Position numbers and translations under genes: made by a program. Below are positions 42,955 through 51,948 of a DNA stretch of 64,000 bases, piece by piece. Position 1 is the first letter of the stretch. Each line of letters starts with the position of its first letter. This stretch comes from Bog-950 sp964631835 (GTDB lineage: Bacteria > Bacteroidota > Bacteroidia > Chitinophagales > LD1). The notes under the pieces were generated by a model. That model saw nothing but the letters and a program-made list of their open reading frames with translations, was not told the DNA's origin and did no database searches. The DNA is taken from assembly GCA_964631835.1 (NCBI GenBank), contig CAZWAD010000010.1, forward strand, positions 58,772 to 122,771, given 5' to 3'.

Positions 42955-44906
42955 ATGCAAGAAGTGACACAAACAAAAGCAGTTCTAAAAGGCGGAGAAT
43001 TTCTGATTAAAGAAACTTCGTTCGAAAATGTTTTTATCAAAGATGAAATCAGCGAGGAGCAGAAAATGTTCGGGCAAANNNNNNNNNNNNNNNNNNNNNN
43101 NNNNNNNNNNNNNNNNNNNNNNNNNNNNNNNNNNNNNNNNNNNNNNNNNNNNNNNNNNNNNNNNNNNNNNNNNNNNNNGAAAATGTTTTTATCAAAGATG
43201 AAATCAGCGAGGAGCAGAAAATGTTCGGGCAAACCGCAACCGATTTTGTAAATAATCGTGTTGTTCCCAACGACAAAAAAATTGAAAAGCAGGAGCCCGG
43301 TCTTACTCAGCAGTTGATGCTGGAAACAGGTGAACTTGGTCTGCTTGGTGCAAGTGTGCCTGAAGAATTTGGCGGTATGGGTGTGGATGTTTGCACCGAT
43401 ACGGTTATCAATGAAGAAATGGGAACGGCTCATTCTTTTGCTGCTTCGTATGCTGCGCATACCGGTATTGGCACCCTTCCAATTTTGTATTTCGGAACTC
43501 CGGAACAAAAGCAAAAATATTTACCCGGTCTATCAAGCGGACAAATTAAAGCGGCTTATTGTTTGACAGAACCCGGAAGCGGAAGCGATGCATTAGGTGC
43601 AAAAACAAAAGCAGTATTAAGTCCTGATGGAAAGCATTACATCCTCAATGGACAAAAGATGTGGATTACCAATGGTGGCTTTGCCGATATCTTCACCGTG
43701 TTTGCCAAAGTAGATGGAGAAAAGTTCACTGCCTTTATTGTGGATGCAAAAAGTGAAGGAATTTCTCTCGGAAGTGAAGAAGATAAGCTTGGCATCAAAG
43801 GTTCTTCAACACGCCAGGTATTTTTCCAGAATGTAAAAGTTCCCGTAGAAAATCTTTTGGGAGAAATCGGTAAAGGACACAAAATCGCTTTCAACGTATT
43901 GAACATCGGTCGTTACAAATTGGCTGTGCTTAACCTTGGTGGTTCGAAAAAGACAACAACCGTTGCTACTAAATATGCTAACGAACGTGTTCAGTTCAAT
44001 GTTCCTATTTCTTCGTTTGGTGCAATTAAGCACAAGCTGGCAGAGATGGCTATTAAATCTTATGTCTGTGAATCTGCGGTGTATCGCACCGGTGGTTTGC
44101 TGGATGATATGATTGCCAATCTTTCTGCAAAAGGCACCGATAAAGTTCAGGCCAAGCTGATTGCGGCCGAGGAATATTCTATTGAGTGTGCCATTCTGAA
44201 AGTATTCGGTTCTGAAGTTTTAGCGTATGTGGTGGATGAAGCGGTTCAGGTTTTTGGAGGAACAGGTTTCAGCGAAGAATATCCGGTAGCACGCGCTTAC
44301 CGTGATGCACGTATCAGCAGAATTTTTGAAGGAACAAACGAAATCAATCGTCTGCTTGCTGTGGGAATGCTCGTGAAAAAAGCGATGAAAGGTGAGATTG
44401 ACTTAATGTCACCGGCTCTTGCTGTTCAAAAGGAGCTGATGAGTGTTCCTGATTTCAGTACTCCTGATACTGAAGAATTCTTTGCGGCAGAAAAGTTAGC
44501 GTTGAAGAATGCAAGGAAAGCTATCCTGATGGTGGCGGGTGCTGCGGTTCAGAAGTTTATGCAGAACCTCGACAAAGAACAGGAAGTGGTAATGAATATT
44601 TCCGACATGCTGATTGAACTTTTTGTTTGCGAGTCTGTTTTGTTGAGAACAGAAAAGCTGATGAGCATTCGCGGGGAGACAGCTTGCGCTTTGCAAATTG
44701 ATATGACCAGAACTTACATCAGCGATGCGCTCGAAAAAATAAACCTTTCAGGTAAGCATGCCATTGCAGCTTTCAATGAAGGAGATACACTCCGCATTAT
44801 GCTGATGGGCTTGAAGCGCTTCACTAAGTATGAAGCTTTCAACACCATTGCCGCGAGAAGAAGAGTGGCAGATAAGCTAGTTGAAGAAAATCAATACTGT
44901 TTTTAA
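42955..44906 (+). CDS. Acyl-CoA dehydrogenase (split by an artefactual N gap)
   Basis: A first-step beta-oxidation FAD enzyme. In the window its frame is broken by 100 N. The 55 bases before the gap (43024-43078) are identical to the 55 after it (43179-43233); joining them once gives one open frame of 598 codons, close to the 600 of the paralogue that follows, with residues aligning without indels across the join (GGEFLIKETSFENVFIKDE against GGEFLIKESQWQDVYIPEQ). Motifs include AYCLTEPGSGSDALGAKTK and QVFGGTGFSEEYPVARAYRD followed by ISRIFEGTNEINR. So the gene should be read as intact, not as a pseudogene. Confidence 0.88.
43079..43178. other. Assembly gap of 100 N with duplicated 55-bp edges
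   Basis: The sequences at 43024-43078 and 43179-43233 are identical. This is what a k=55 de Bruijn-type overlap between two contigs leaves when a scaffolder inserts a placeholder instead of merging. Confidence 0.95.
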
Positions 44907-44907
44907 A

Positions 44908-44939
44908 ATCTAAATACTAATTACTAAATACTATTTTCT
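44908..44939. repeat. Heptad-type spacer between the two acyl-CoA dehydrogenase genes
   Basis: The spacer is built of 7-nt variants (CTAAATA, CTAATTA, CTAAATA, CTATTTT) and runs directly into the ATG at 44940. It is nearly the same as the spacer before the LOG gene at 3401. Confidence 0.6.
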
Positions 44940-46742
44940 ATGCAAGCAACAGAAAAAACTACAACACTCAAAGGCGGTGAATTCTTAATTAAGGAATCGC
45001 AATGGCAGGATGTTTACATCCCCGAGCAGATTAACGAAGAGCAAACCGCCATGCGCGAGATGACCAAAGATTTCATCAAGAAAGAAATTGATGCTCCTCT
45101 TGAAAAGCTGGAGAAAGACCCATTGTTGAGCGCGGGTGTAATTGATAAAGCCGGTGAGCTTGGTTTGCTCGGCTTGCATATTCCTGAGGAGTATGGTGGG
45201 TTGGGAAAAGACCTCACTACCTTTTCGTATGTAACGGAAGTTCTCGGATGGGGACATGGAGTGAGTGTGGCCATTGGTGCACATACCGGTATCGGCACTT
45301 GCCCTATTCTTTATTACGGAACAGATGCGCAGCGTGCAAAGTATTTGCCCAAACTTGCTACCGGTGAACTGAAAGCTGCTTATGCTTTAACTGAACCGGG
45401 AAGCGGCTCGGACGCCCTCGGTGCAAAAACAAAAGCTGTGTTGAGCGCTGACGGAAAACATTACATCCTTAACGGACAAAAAATATTTATCACCAACGCT
45501 GGCTTTGCCGATGTATTTGTGGTATTTGCAAAGATTGACGGTGATGACAAAAAATTCACCGGCTTTATTGTTGAGCGCGGATACCCTGGTTTGAGTATTG
45601 GAGCCGAGGAAAAGAAGATGGGAATTAAATCTTCTTCTACCTGCCCGGTGTTTTTCAATGATGTGAAAGTTCCTGTGGAGAATTTATTGGGAGAAGCCGG
45701 CAAAGGCCACAAGATTGCTTTCCAGATTCTGAACATTGGCCGTTACAAATTGTGCAACGGTGTGTTGGGTGGTGCAAAGCGCGTTATCAGCACCGCTGTA
45801 AAATATTCTGCAGAGCGTCAGCAATTCAAAACTCCTATTCAGCAGTTTGGCGCTATTAAAGGCAAGCTGGGCGAAATGGGAATACGTACGTGGATGGCGG
45901 AGAGCGCCTCATACCGAGTGTGTGATTTGATTTTGCAGAAAGAACACGAGTTGAAAGCTGCCGGAAAATCAATGACCGAATACCTCACCGGTGGCGCTGA
46001 AGAATATCAGGTGGAATGTGCGCTGCTGAAAGTTCTCGGAAGCGAGGTTCTTGATTTCGTAGTTGACGAAGCCTTACAAATTCACGGTGGTTACGGGTTT
46101 ATTGAGGAGTTTCCGATGGCGCGCGCTTACCGCGATTCGCGTATCAACAGAATCTTCGAAGGCACCAACGAAATCAACCGTATGCTTTCGATGGATGCAC
46201 TGCTGAAGTTTGCCATGAAAGGTAAACTGGACTTGATGACTCCGGGTATGGCTATTCAAAAAGAACTGATGAGTGTTCCTGATTTCTCTTCTCCGGATGC
46301 AGATGATGTTTTTGGTGCCGAGCGCAAAGCTTTGAAGAACGCCAAGAAAGCCTTCCTGCTTGTTGCCGGTGCTGCTGTTCAAAAGCTGATGATGGCTTTA
46401 GAGAAAGAGCAAGAACTTTTGATGCGTTGTTCGGATATGATGAACGACATCCTCGTTATGGAAAGCGGAATGTTGCGCGCTGAGAAACTCCTGAACCTTC
46501 ACGGACAGGAATCCGCACAGATTTATATTGACATGGTTAAATGCTTCTTCTTCGATGCGATGGACAGAATCAATACCGCAGGAAAGTCGGCACTGGTCTC
46601 TTTTGCAACCGGTGATGAGCTGCGCATTATGCAAATGGGCCTGAAGCGCTATACCAAATACGAAAACATTAACACCAAAGAAGTTCGCAGGGCGGTTGCT
46701 GATAAACTGATTACAGAAGGTGAATATTGCTTCTGGGATTAA
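44940..46742 (+). CDS. Acyl-CoA dehydrogenase
   Basis: A 600-residue FAD acyl-CoA dehydrogenase, the last gene of the operon and a close tandem paralogue of the preceding one. Key parts are AYALTEPGSGSDALGAKTKA, the FAD/active-site region QIHGGYGFIEEFPMARAYRD and INRIFEGTNEINRML, plus the approximately 200-residue C-terminal extension also seen in its paralogue. The tandem pair probably differs in chain-length preference, which cannot be read here. A terminator follows 22 bases after the stop. Confidence 0.94.
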   Translation: MQATEKTTTLKGGEFLIKESQWQDVYIPEQINEEQTAMREMTKDFIKKEIDAPLEKLEKDPLLSAGVIDKAGELGLLGLHIPEEYGGLGKDLTTFSYVTEVLGWGHGVSVAIGAHTGIGTCPILYYGTDAQRAKYLPKLATGELKAAYALTEPGSGSDALGAKTKAVLSADGKHYILNGQKIFITNAGFADVFVVFAKIDGDDKKFTGFIVERGYPGLSIGAEEKKMGIKSSSTCPVFFNDVKVPVENLLGEAGKGHKIAFQILNIGRYKLCNGVLGGAKRVISTAVKYSAERQQFKTPIQQFGAIKGKLGEMGIRTWMAESASYRVCDLILQKEHELKAAGKSMTEYLTGGAEEYQVECALLKVLGSEVLDFVVDEALQIHGGYGFIEEFPMARAYRDSRINRIFEGTNEINRMLSMDALLKFAMKGKLDLMTPGMAIQKELMSVPDFSSPDADDVFGAERKALKNAKKAFLLVAGAAVQKLMMALEKEQELLMRCSDMMNDILVMESGMLRAEKLLNLHGQESAQIYIDMVKCFFFDAMDRINTAGKSALVSFATGDELRIMQMGLKRYTKYENINTKEVRRAVADKLITEGEYCFWD

Positions 46743-46763
46743 GAACTGTAGTTAGACAAATAC

Positions 46764-46793
46764 AAAACCCCGTGCACAAGTCGCGGGGTTTTT
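46764..46793 (+). terminator. Rho-independent terminator of the beta-oxidation operon
   Basis: Stem AAAACCCCG / CGGGGTTTT with an 11-base loop and a short T-run, directly after the last gene of the operon. Confidence 0.85.
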
Positions 46794-47177
46794 ATCTACG
46801 TTGCACTCCCACTACTTTGCAAGGGGAGACACTGCCCGAAACCTAATTGTTCGGAATACTCCATTTCAGCTATATCATGGCTAAAGCCTATGTATATCTT
46901 CATTGGTAACTCCCCTTCTAACGCGGGTTGATGGGCAGAAAAGTAAGGACTTATCCACTTAATCATAATCTTCCGAATACCGGTGGTGTTTCACCCACCG
47001 AAACAGCAGATTCGCACGGTGTTGGTACATGCCTGTAATAATTTATTCAACCGAAAGGCAACCAACCTTTTTCTATAAAATCAAGTCTATTGACATAGCG
47101 TTTATTTTGCCCTATATTCTATTTACGTTCGAAATATTATCTTTCCCGTTTATAATCAGCGTGGAAAAAAATCAGGC
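46794..47177. other. Spacer before the giant SprB-repeat gene
   Basis: About 380 bp without a gene. It holds a fragment resembling the CCCC...GGGG dispersed repeat (about 46814-46833) and one palindromic element (46981-47000). No tRNA is seen and no promoter fits the consensus well. Confidence 0.4.
46981..47000. repeat. GGTGGGT/CACCCACC palindromic element, copy 2
   Basis: CGGTGGTGTTTCACCCACCG, an imperfect palindrome related to the one at about 11759-11782; both are intergenic. Confidence 0.5.
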
Positions 47178-50100
47178 ATGAAGAAATTATACTTGTATGT
47201 ATTGCTGGCATTTATTTCACCGGCATTAGTGGCACAAAATTATACCATCCTCGGAAACGCCTCGCCCATGAGCGGCTGCAACTGTTTTCAGATTACTCCC
47301 GATGCCAACGACCAGGCAGGGGCTATTTTCCAAAACAACACCATCAACCTCAACAACTCTTTCGACTTCACCTTTAATGTTTTCCTAGGCTGCCGCAACG
47401 GCAACGATGCAGCTGACGGAATCATGTTTGTGCTTACCACCAATCCAAACGGCCTCGGCAACCCCGGTGAAGGCCTCGGTTATGCCGGATATAACCAGCC
47501 CTATTCCATTGCCGTGGAATTCGACACCTGGGAAAACGGCAACGCTGGCGACCCTTCGTACGACCATATCGGTATCAACTCCGGAGGGCTTTACAGCCAC
47601 AACTTAGCTGGCCCTGTGCCGGCACTTACTAATTCAGGAAATATAGATAACTGCAATTGGTACACCGTTCGAATTGTGTGGGATGTGGCTACCAATACTC
47701 TGTCGGTTTATTTTGGCCCTGTTGGTGGCCCCCTTCCACTACGCCAGCAGATTGTAATACCCAACATAGTGGGAACTTACTTTAATAATAACCCTGTGGT
47801 AAACTGGGGATGGAGCGGTGCCACAGGTGGCGGAACCAATACCCAGCAGGTGTGCGTTACCAGTACTTCCAACTGGTCTGCCGGTGTTGACTACAAAAGC
47901 TGCAGCACCACTATGCAGTTTACCGATATTTCTACCAGCGACCTCGGAACAGTACAATCCTGGGCCTGGGACTTTGGTGATGGAACCACCTCTACTCAGC
48001 AAAACCCTTCTCACACCTATCCGTCAACAGGAACTTACACCGTTACTCTAACCATTACCGATATCACCGGCTGCACTTATACTTATACTCACCCGGTTAC
48101 TATTAACCCGCCTATTGTACTTACACCGGTGCTTACTATGCCATTGTGCAATGGCGGTTTTGACGGAAGTGTTTCCGCTAACTCTTCGGGTGGCTTCGGA
48201 CCTTCTGCCGGTTTGGGCGGCTACCAATATAGTTGGAATGGCGGGGCGAATGTGCTTCAAACTTATAATGGTGTAGGAGCGGGAACTTACACGCTTACTG
48301 TTACCGATGGTATTTGCACTACCACCGCGCAATACACACTCAACCAGCCACCGGCACTTACTGCCGCCACTTCGCACACCGATGCTAATTGCGGGCTGAA
48401 CAACGGCACCGCTACTATTACCATCATGGGCGGAACTCCGCCTTACACGCCCGCCAACTGGGGCACCGGTGGTATTTGTAATCCTAACCCCACTTGTACC
48501 GTTACCGGTTTAATGTGGGGCACTTACCCGGTTGACTTCCGCGATGCCAACAGTTGTTCATCCTTATTATCATACCGCGAAGTGGTTAACCAGTTGCCCT
48601 GCGGCATAAACGCAAGTTCATCCAGCACCAACGTAACCTGCTTTGGCGGAAGCAATGGTACGGCTACACTCACCGTAACCGGTGGTTCTCCACCTTCCAA
48701 CATTTCGTGGAGCAACGGTGGAAGCGGTGCTACCATTACCGGCTTGCCTGCCAATACTTATACTTATACATATACCGACCAAAACCCCGCTAATACATTT
48801 ACCGGAAGCGTTGTGGTTACTCAACCGGGCGCAGCTATGGCGGCAACTATTACTGCTTTGGATATGTCGTGCGCCAATACCAACGATGGCATGGCTACTG
48901 CCAATGTGGTATCGGGAGGAATATCGCCATACACATATAACTGGAGCCGCGGTACGGTCAATGGTGCAGTTACCAGCGGGCTTAGCCCGGGACCGGTGTC
49001 GGTTACCATTACCGATGCTTCGGGATGTACCGCAAGCGCCACAGCAAACATTACCGGCCCGCCTCTGCTTACATTAAACGTTACCACCGTTAACGACAGT
49101 TGTTATCAGGGTGAAACAGGAAGCGCCACTGCTAACGTGAGCGGTGGTAATCCTCCGTACTTGTTTTATTGGAGCAATATTTCTTCCGCTCAAACCAATC
49201 TCAGCCTCACCGCTGGAACTTATACCGTCACTGTAACAGATAACAAGGGATGTACCATTACCGGAAGTGCCACTATAAATGAGCCTACTGACATAACTTA
49301 TACTATTACTCCCTCACAGGCAACATGCGGGGCAAATGGCAGCATCAGTGTTACAGCTTCGGGCGGAACTCCGGGTTATACTTATGCGTGGACTCCCGCT
49401 ACAGCAACCGGGCAAAACCCTGCCGGCTTATCAGCCGGGCAATACGTTCTTACTTTAACCGATTCATACAACTGCCGTAAAGTTGACAGTACAGTGATTA
49501 CACAACCGGCTGGCGCATTTACGGTAACTTCATCGCACACTAACATTACCTGCAATGGTGCCAATGACGGAACTATAACAGTGACTATTACCGGAGGAAC
49601 TCCGCCTTATACTTATCAGGGATTACCGGTTCCTCCCGGAACTACCGTTATTCCAAATTTGCCGCCCGGTACTTATGGCGGCCCTGTAACTGATGCTGCC
49701 GGATGTTCCGATACGGTCTCAGAAACTATCACTGAACCAACCGCACTCATTGTAACTGAAATTCATACCGATGCTACTTGCAATGGCGCACCGGACGGCA
49801 GTATTGATATTACCTGCGGTGGCGGAGGTCCGCCTTATATGTTTTTGTGGAGCAACGGAAGCACTACCGAAGACCTCGTTAATATTCCCGCTGCTTGTTA
49901 TACCGTATCTGTTACCGATACCAGCTTGTGTTCGGTAACCATGACTATTTGTGTTACCGAGCCCCCTGCCTTATCAATGCCCGTTACCACTACCGATGCA
50001 GCCTGCTTTGGCGGCAACGGAAGCGCCACCGCAAACCCTGCTGGCAGCGGTCCGTTTACTTATTCCTGGAGTTTTGGCGGAAGCACTCAAACCATTCCTG

Positions 50101-51416
50101 CACCGGCAGGCTCGCATACGGTAACCGCTACCGATGCAAGTTCATGCAATCAAACCGGTTCGTTTATCATTAACAGTCCGCCTGACATGATTGTTGCTGA
50201 AACACATACCAACATCCTCTGCTTTGGCAATGCCACCGGTGATATTACGCTTACCACCAGCGGGGGCAACGGTTCAACTTATACTTACAGCTGGAACCCG
50301 AATGTAAGTGCGGGTAACTCTGCCGGCAGTCTTACTGCAGGTGTTTACGATATTTCAGTAACCGATTCAGCAAGCTGTGTGAAAACAATTTCTGTTACAC
50401 TCACCGAACCTGCCCAGCCCATAATCCTGAGCGCTCAGCCAACTGACGTTTCGTGTTTCGGATTAGCTGATGGCTCAATAACTGCAAACGTTACAGGCGG
50501 AGTTCCCGCTTATAACTTCGTTTATTCCGATGGCACAAATAGTTTTAATTCCTCTACCGGCCAGTTCAATTCTCTTGCTTCAGGAAATTATACCATTACG
50601 GTTACCGACCAAAACTCTTGCACTGCCACCGGTTCGGCAATTGTAAATGAACCTGCACTGCTCACAAACATTACCGATACATTCCCTGCATTATGCTATC
50701 AGTCTTCCGATGGAAGAATTGTAGTTTCTCCCCTTGGCGGTGTTTCGCCATTTACCTTTTCGCTTTCCAGCGGCAGTACGAATGCTACCGGCATATTTGC
50801 AGGCCTCAGTGCCGGTACTTATGATGTAACCGTTACCGATGCCAACGGATGCACCACCACCGGCACAGGTGTAATTACCGAACCCGATTCTGTCACCCTC
50901 TCAGTTTCTCCGCCAACTGCCGAAGTTGACTTCGGTGCTTCACTGCAACTTACAACAACTACCAACCAAACAGGCATATTAACTTACAACTGGGCTCCCG
51001 CTGCCGGTTTAAGCTGCAGCGATTGTCCAAACCCGGCTTTCGATGGCAATAACTCGCAGGTGTATATAGTAACTATGACCAACGCAAACGGATGCACCGG
51101 TACGGCTCAGTTTGTGGTTACAGTAATTCCGAATACTGATTTGTTTATCCCAAATGTATTTACTCCAAATGGTGACGGCACAAACGATTACTGGCAGTTG
51201 TTCGGCAACCTGAAAGCCATCAAGCAACTCGATGTAATGGTATTCAACCGCTGGGGCGAAAAAGTTTTTGAAGGCAACGAAATCAACTTCAAGTGGGACG
51301 GCACCTACAAAGGCGAAAGAGTTCCTCCGGGGGTTTATGTTTATACCGCCAAGTTCGTTTGGCTTAACAACCACAGCGATAACAACTACAAAGGCTCTAT
51401 TACGGTACTTAGGTAG
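47178..51416 (+). CDS. Giant secreted lectin-PKD-SprB-repeat protein with gliding-type C-terminal domain
   Basis: A 1412-residue surface protein. In order: signal peptide (MKKLYLYVLLAFISPALVAQ); an L-type lectin-like domain at about residues 20-230 (GIMFVLTTNPNGLGNPGEGL; SIAVEFDTWEN); a PKD domain with WAWDFGDGTTSTQQNPSHTY at about 262-281; about twelve SprB-type repeats of 70-80 residues, each with a Cys-x-G-x-x-x-G and a GGTPPYTY-like loop; and a C-terminal type B T9SS domain (FIPNVFTPNGDGTNDYW; FNRWGEKVFEG; GVYVYTAKF). SprB is the mobile adhesin of gliding flavobacteria, so adhesion is likely. Whether the cell glides is not shown here. Confidence 0.9.
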   Translation: MKKLYLYVLLAFISPALVAQNYTILGNASPMSGCNCFQITPDANDQAGAIFQNNTINLNNSFDFTFNVFLGCRNGNDAADGIMFVLTTNPNGLGNPGEGLGYAGYNQPYSIAVEFDTWENGNAGDPSYDHIGINSGGLYSHNLAGPVPALTNSGNIDNCNWYTVRIVWDVATNTLSVYFGPVGGPLPLRQQIVIPNIVGTYFNNNPVVNWGWSGATGGGTNTQQVCVTSTSNWSAGVDYKSCSTTMQFTDISTSDLGTVQSWAWDFGDGTTSTQQNPSHTYPSTGTYTVTLTITDITGCTYTYTHPVTINPPIVLTPVLTMPLCNGGFDGSVSANSSGGFGPSAGLGGYQYSWNGGANVLQTYNGVGAGTYTLTVTDGICTTTAQYTLNQPPALTAATSHTDANCGLNNGTATITIMGGTPPYTPANWGTGGICNPNPTCTVTGLMWGTYPVDFRDANSCSSLLSYREVVNQLPCGINASSSSTNVTCFGGSNGTATLTVTGGSPPSNISWSNGGSGATITGLPANTYTYTYTDQNPANTFTGSVVVTQPGAAMAATITALDMSCANTNDGMATANVVSGGISPYTYNWSRGTVNGAVTSGLSPGPVSVTITDASGCTASATANITGPPLLTLNVTTVNDSCYQGETGSATANVSGGNPPYLFYWSNISSAQTNLSLTAGTYTVTVTDNKGCTITGSATINEPTDITYTITPSQATCGANGSISVTASGGTPGYTYAWTPATATGQNPAGLSAGQYVLTLTDSYNCRKVDSTVITQPAGAFTVTSSHTNITCNGANDGTITVTITGGTPPYTYQGLPVPPGTTVIPNLPPGTYGGPVTDAAGCSDTVSETITEPTALIVTEIHTDATCNGAPDGSIDITCGGGGPPYMFLWSNGSTTEDLVNIPAACYTVSVTDTSLCSVTMTICVTEPPALSMPVTTTDAACFGGNGSATANPAGSGPFTYSWSFGGSTQTIPAPAGSHTVTATDASSCNQTGSFIINSPPDMIVAETHTNILCFGNATGDITLTTSGGNGSTYTYSWNPNVSAGNSAGSLTAGVYDISVTDSASCVKTISVTLTEPAQPIILSAQPTDVSCFGLADGSITANVTGGVPAYNFVYSDGTNSFNSSTGQFNSLASGNYTITVTDQNSCTATGSAIVNEPALLTNITDTFPALCYQSSDGRIVVSPLGGVSPFTFSLSSGSTNATGIFAGLSAGTYDVTVTDANGCTTTGTGVITEPDSVTLSVSPPTAEVDFGASLQLTTTTNQTGILTYNWAPAAGLSCSDCPNPAFDGNNSQVYIVTMTNANGCTGTAQFVVTVIPNTDLFIPNVFTPNGDGTNDYWQLFGNLKAIKQLDVMVFNRWGEKVFEGNEINFKWDGTYKGERVPPGVYVYTAKFVWLNNHSDNNYKGSITVLR

Positions 51417-51538
51417 AAGGTGTTAGCTGGCTTTTTCTCACCCGCTTTTCAACTCTTTTCCTTCAGAACCCCTGTTTTTCATCAAAAACCCGCAAAAACC
51501 ATCCAAAATGAGAGATGTAATCCCTAAAAGTTGGCTTT

Positions 51539-51832
51539 TTACATCAGCACAATGGCCATTTACATTCGCGCAAAAGCAACTCACAATAGCGCAATGGTCA
51601 TTTACATTCGCTCAAAAGCAACTCGTAATAGCGCAATGGCCATTTACATTCGCTCAAAAGCAACTCGCAATAGCACAATGGTCATTTACATTCGCTCAAA
51701 AGCAACTCGTAATAGCGCAATGGCCATTTACATTCGCTCAAAAGCAACTCGCAATAGCACAATGGTCATTTACAATCGCTCAAAAGCAACTCGTAATAGC
51801 GCAATGGTCATTTACATCATGCCAAAACACAC
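51539..51832. repeat. Tandem array of fourteen 21-bp units (array 3)
   Basis: This array occupies much of the 532-bp spacer 51417-51948. Two subtypes alternate strictly: one has TTACATTCGCTCAAAAGC, the other AATAGCGCAATGGYCAT; the first and last units are degenerate. Each unit is 21 bp, the higher-order period is 42 bp, and no spacers or indels occur. Weaker units seem to continue on both sides (about 51518-51538 and 51833-51874). Frames open through the array in both strands are artefacts of the period being a multiple of three. The rest of the spacer shows nothing I can name. Confidence 0.9.
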
Positions 51833-51948
51833 ATGTACTTGCCAAAATGCATTCAAAATCCGCAATTATCACTTGTCACCCGTCCCCTGTCACCCACACC
51901 CTTCCCATTTTAAAATTTCTACTTTCACGCCCCGACTAATAAAACCTC

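Noticed and set aside
42955..44906. Disrupted acyl-CoA dehydrogenase pseudogene
   Set aside because: The interruption is the N gap with duplicated 55-bp edges; the merged sequence is open and full length.
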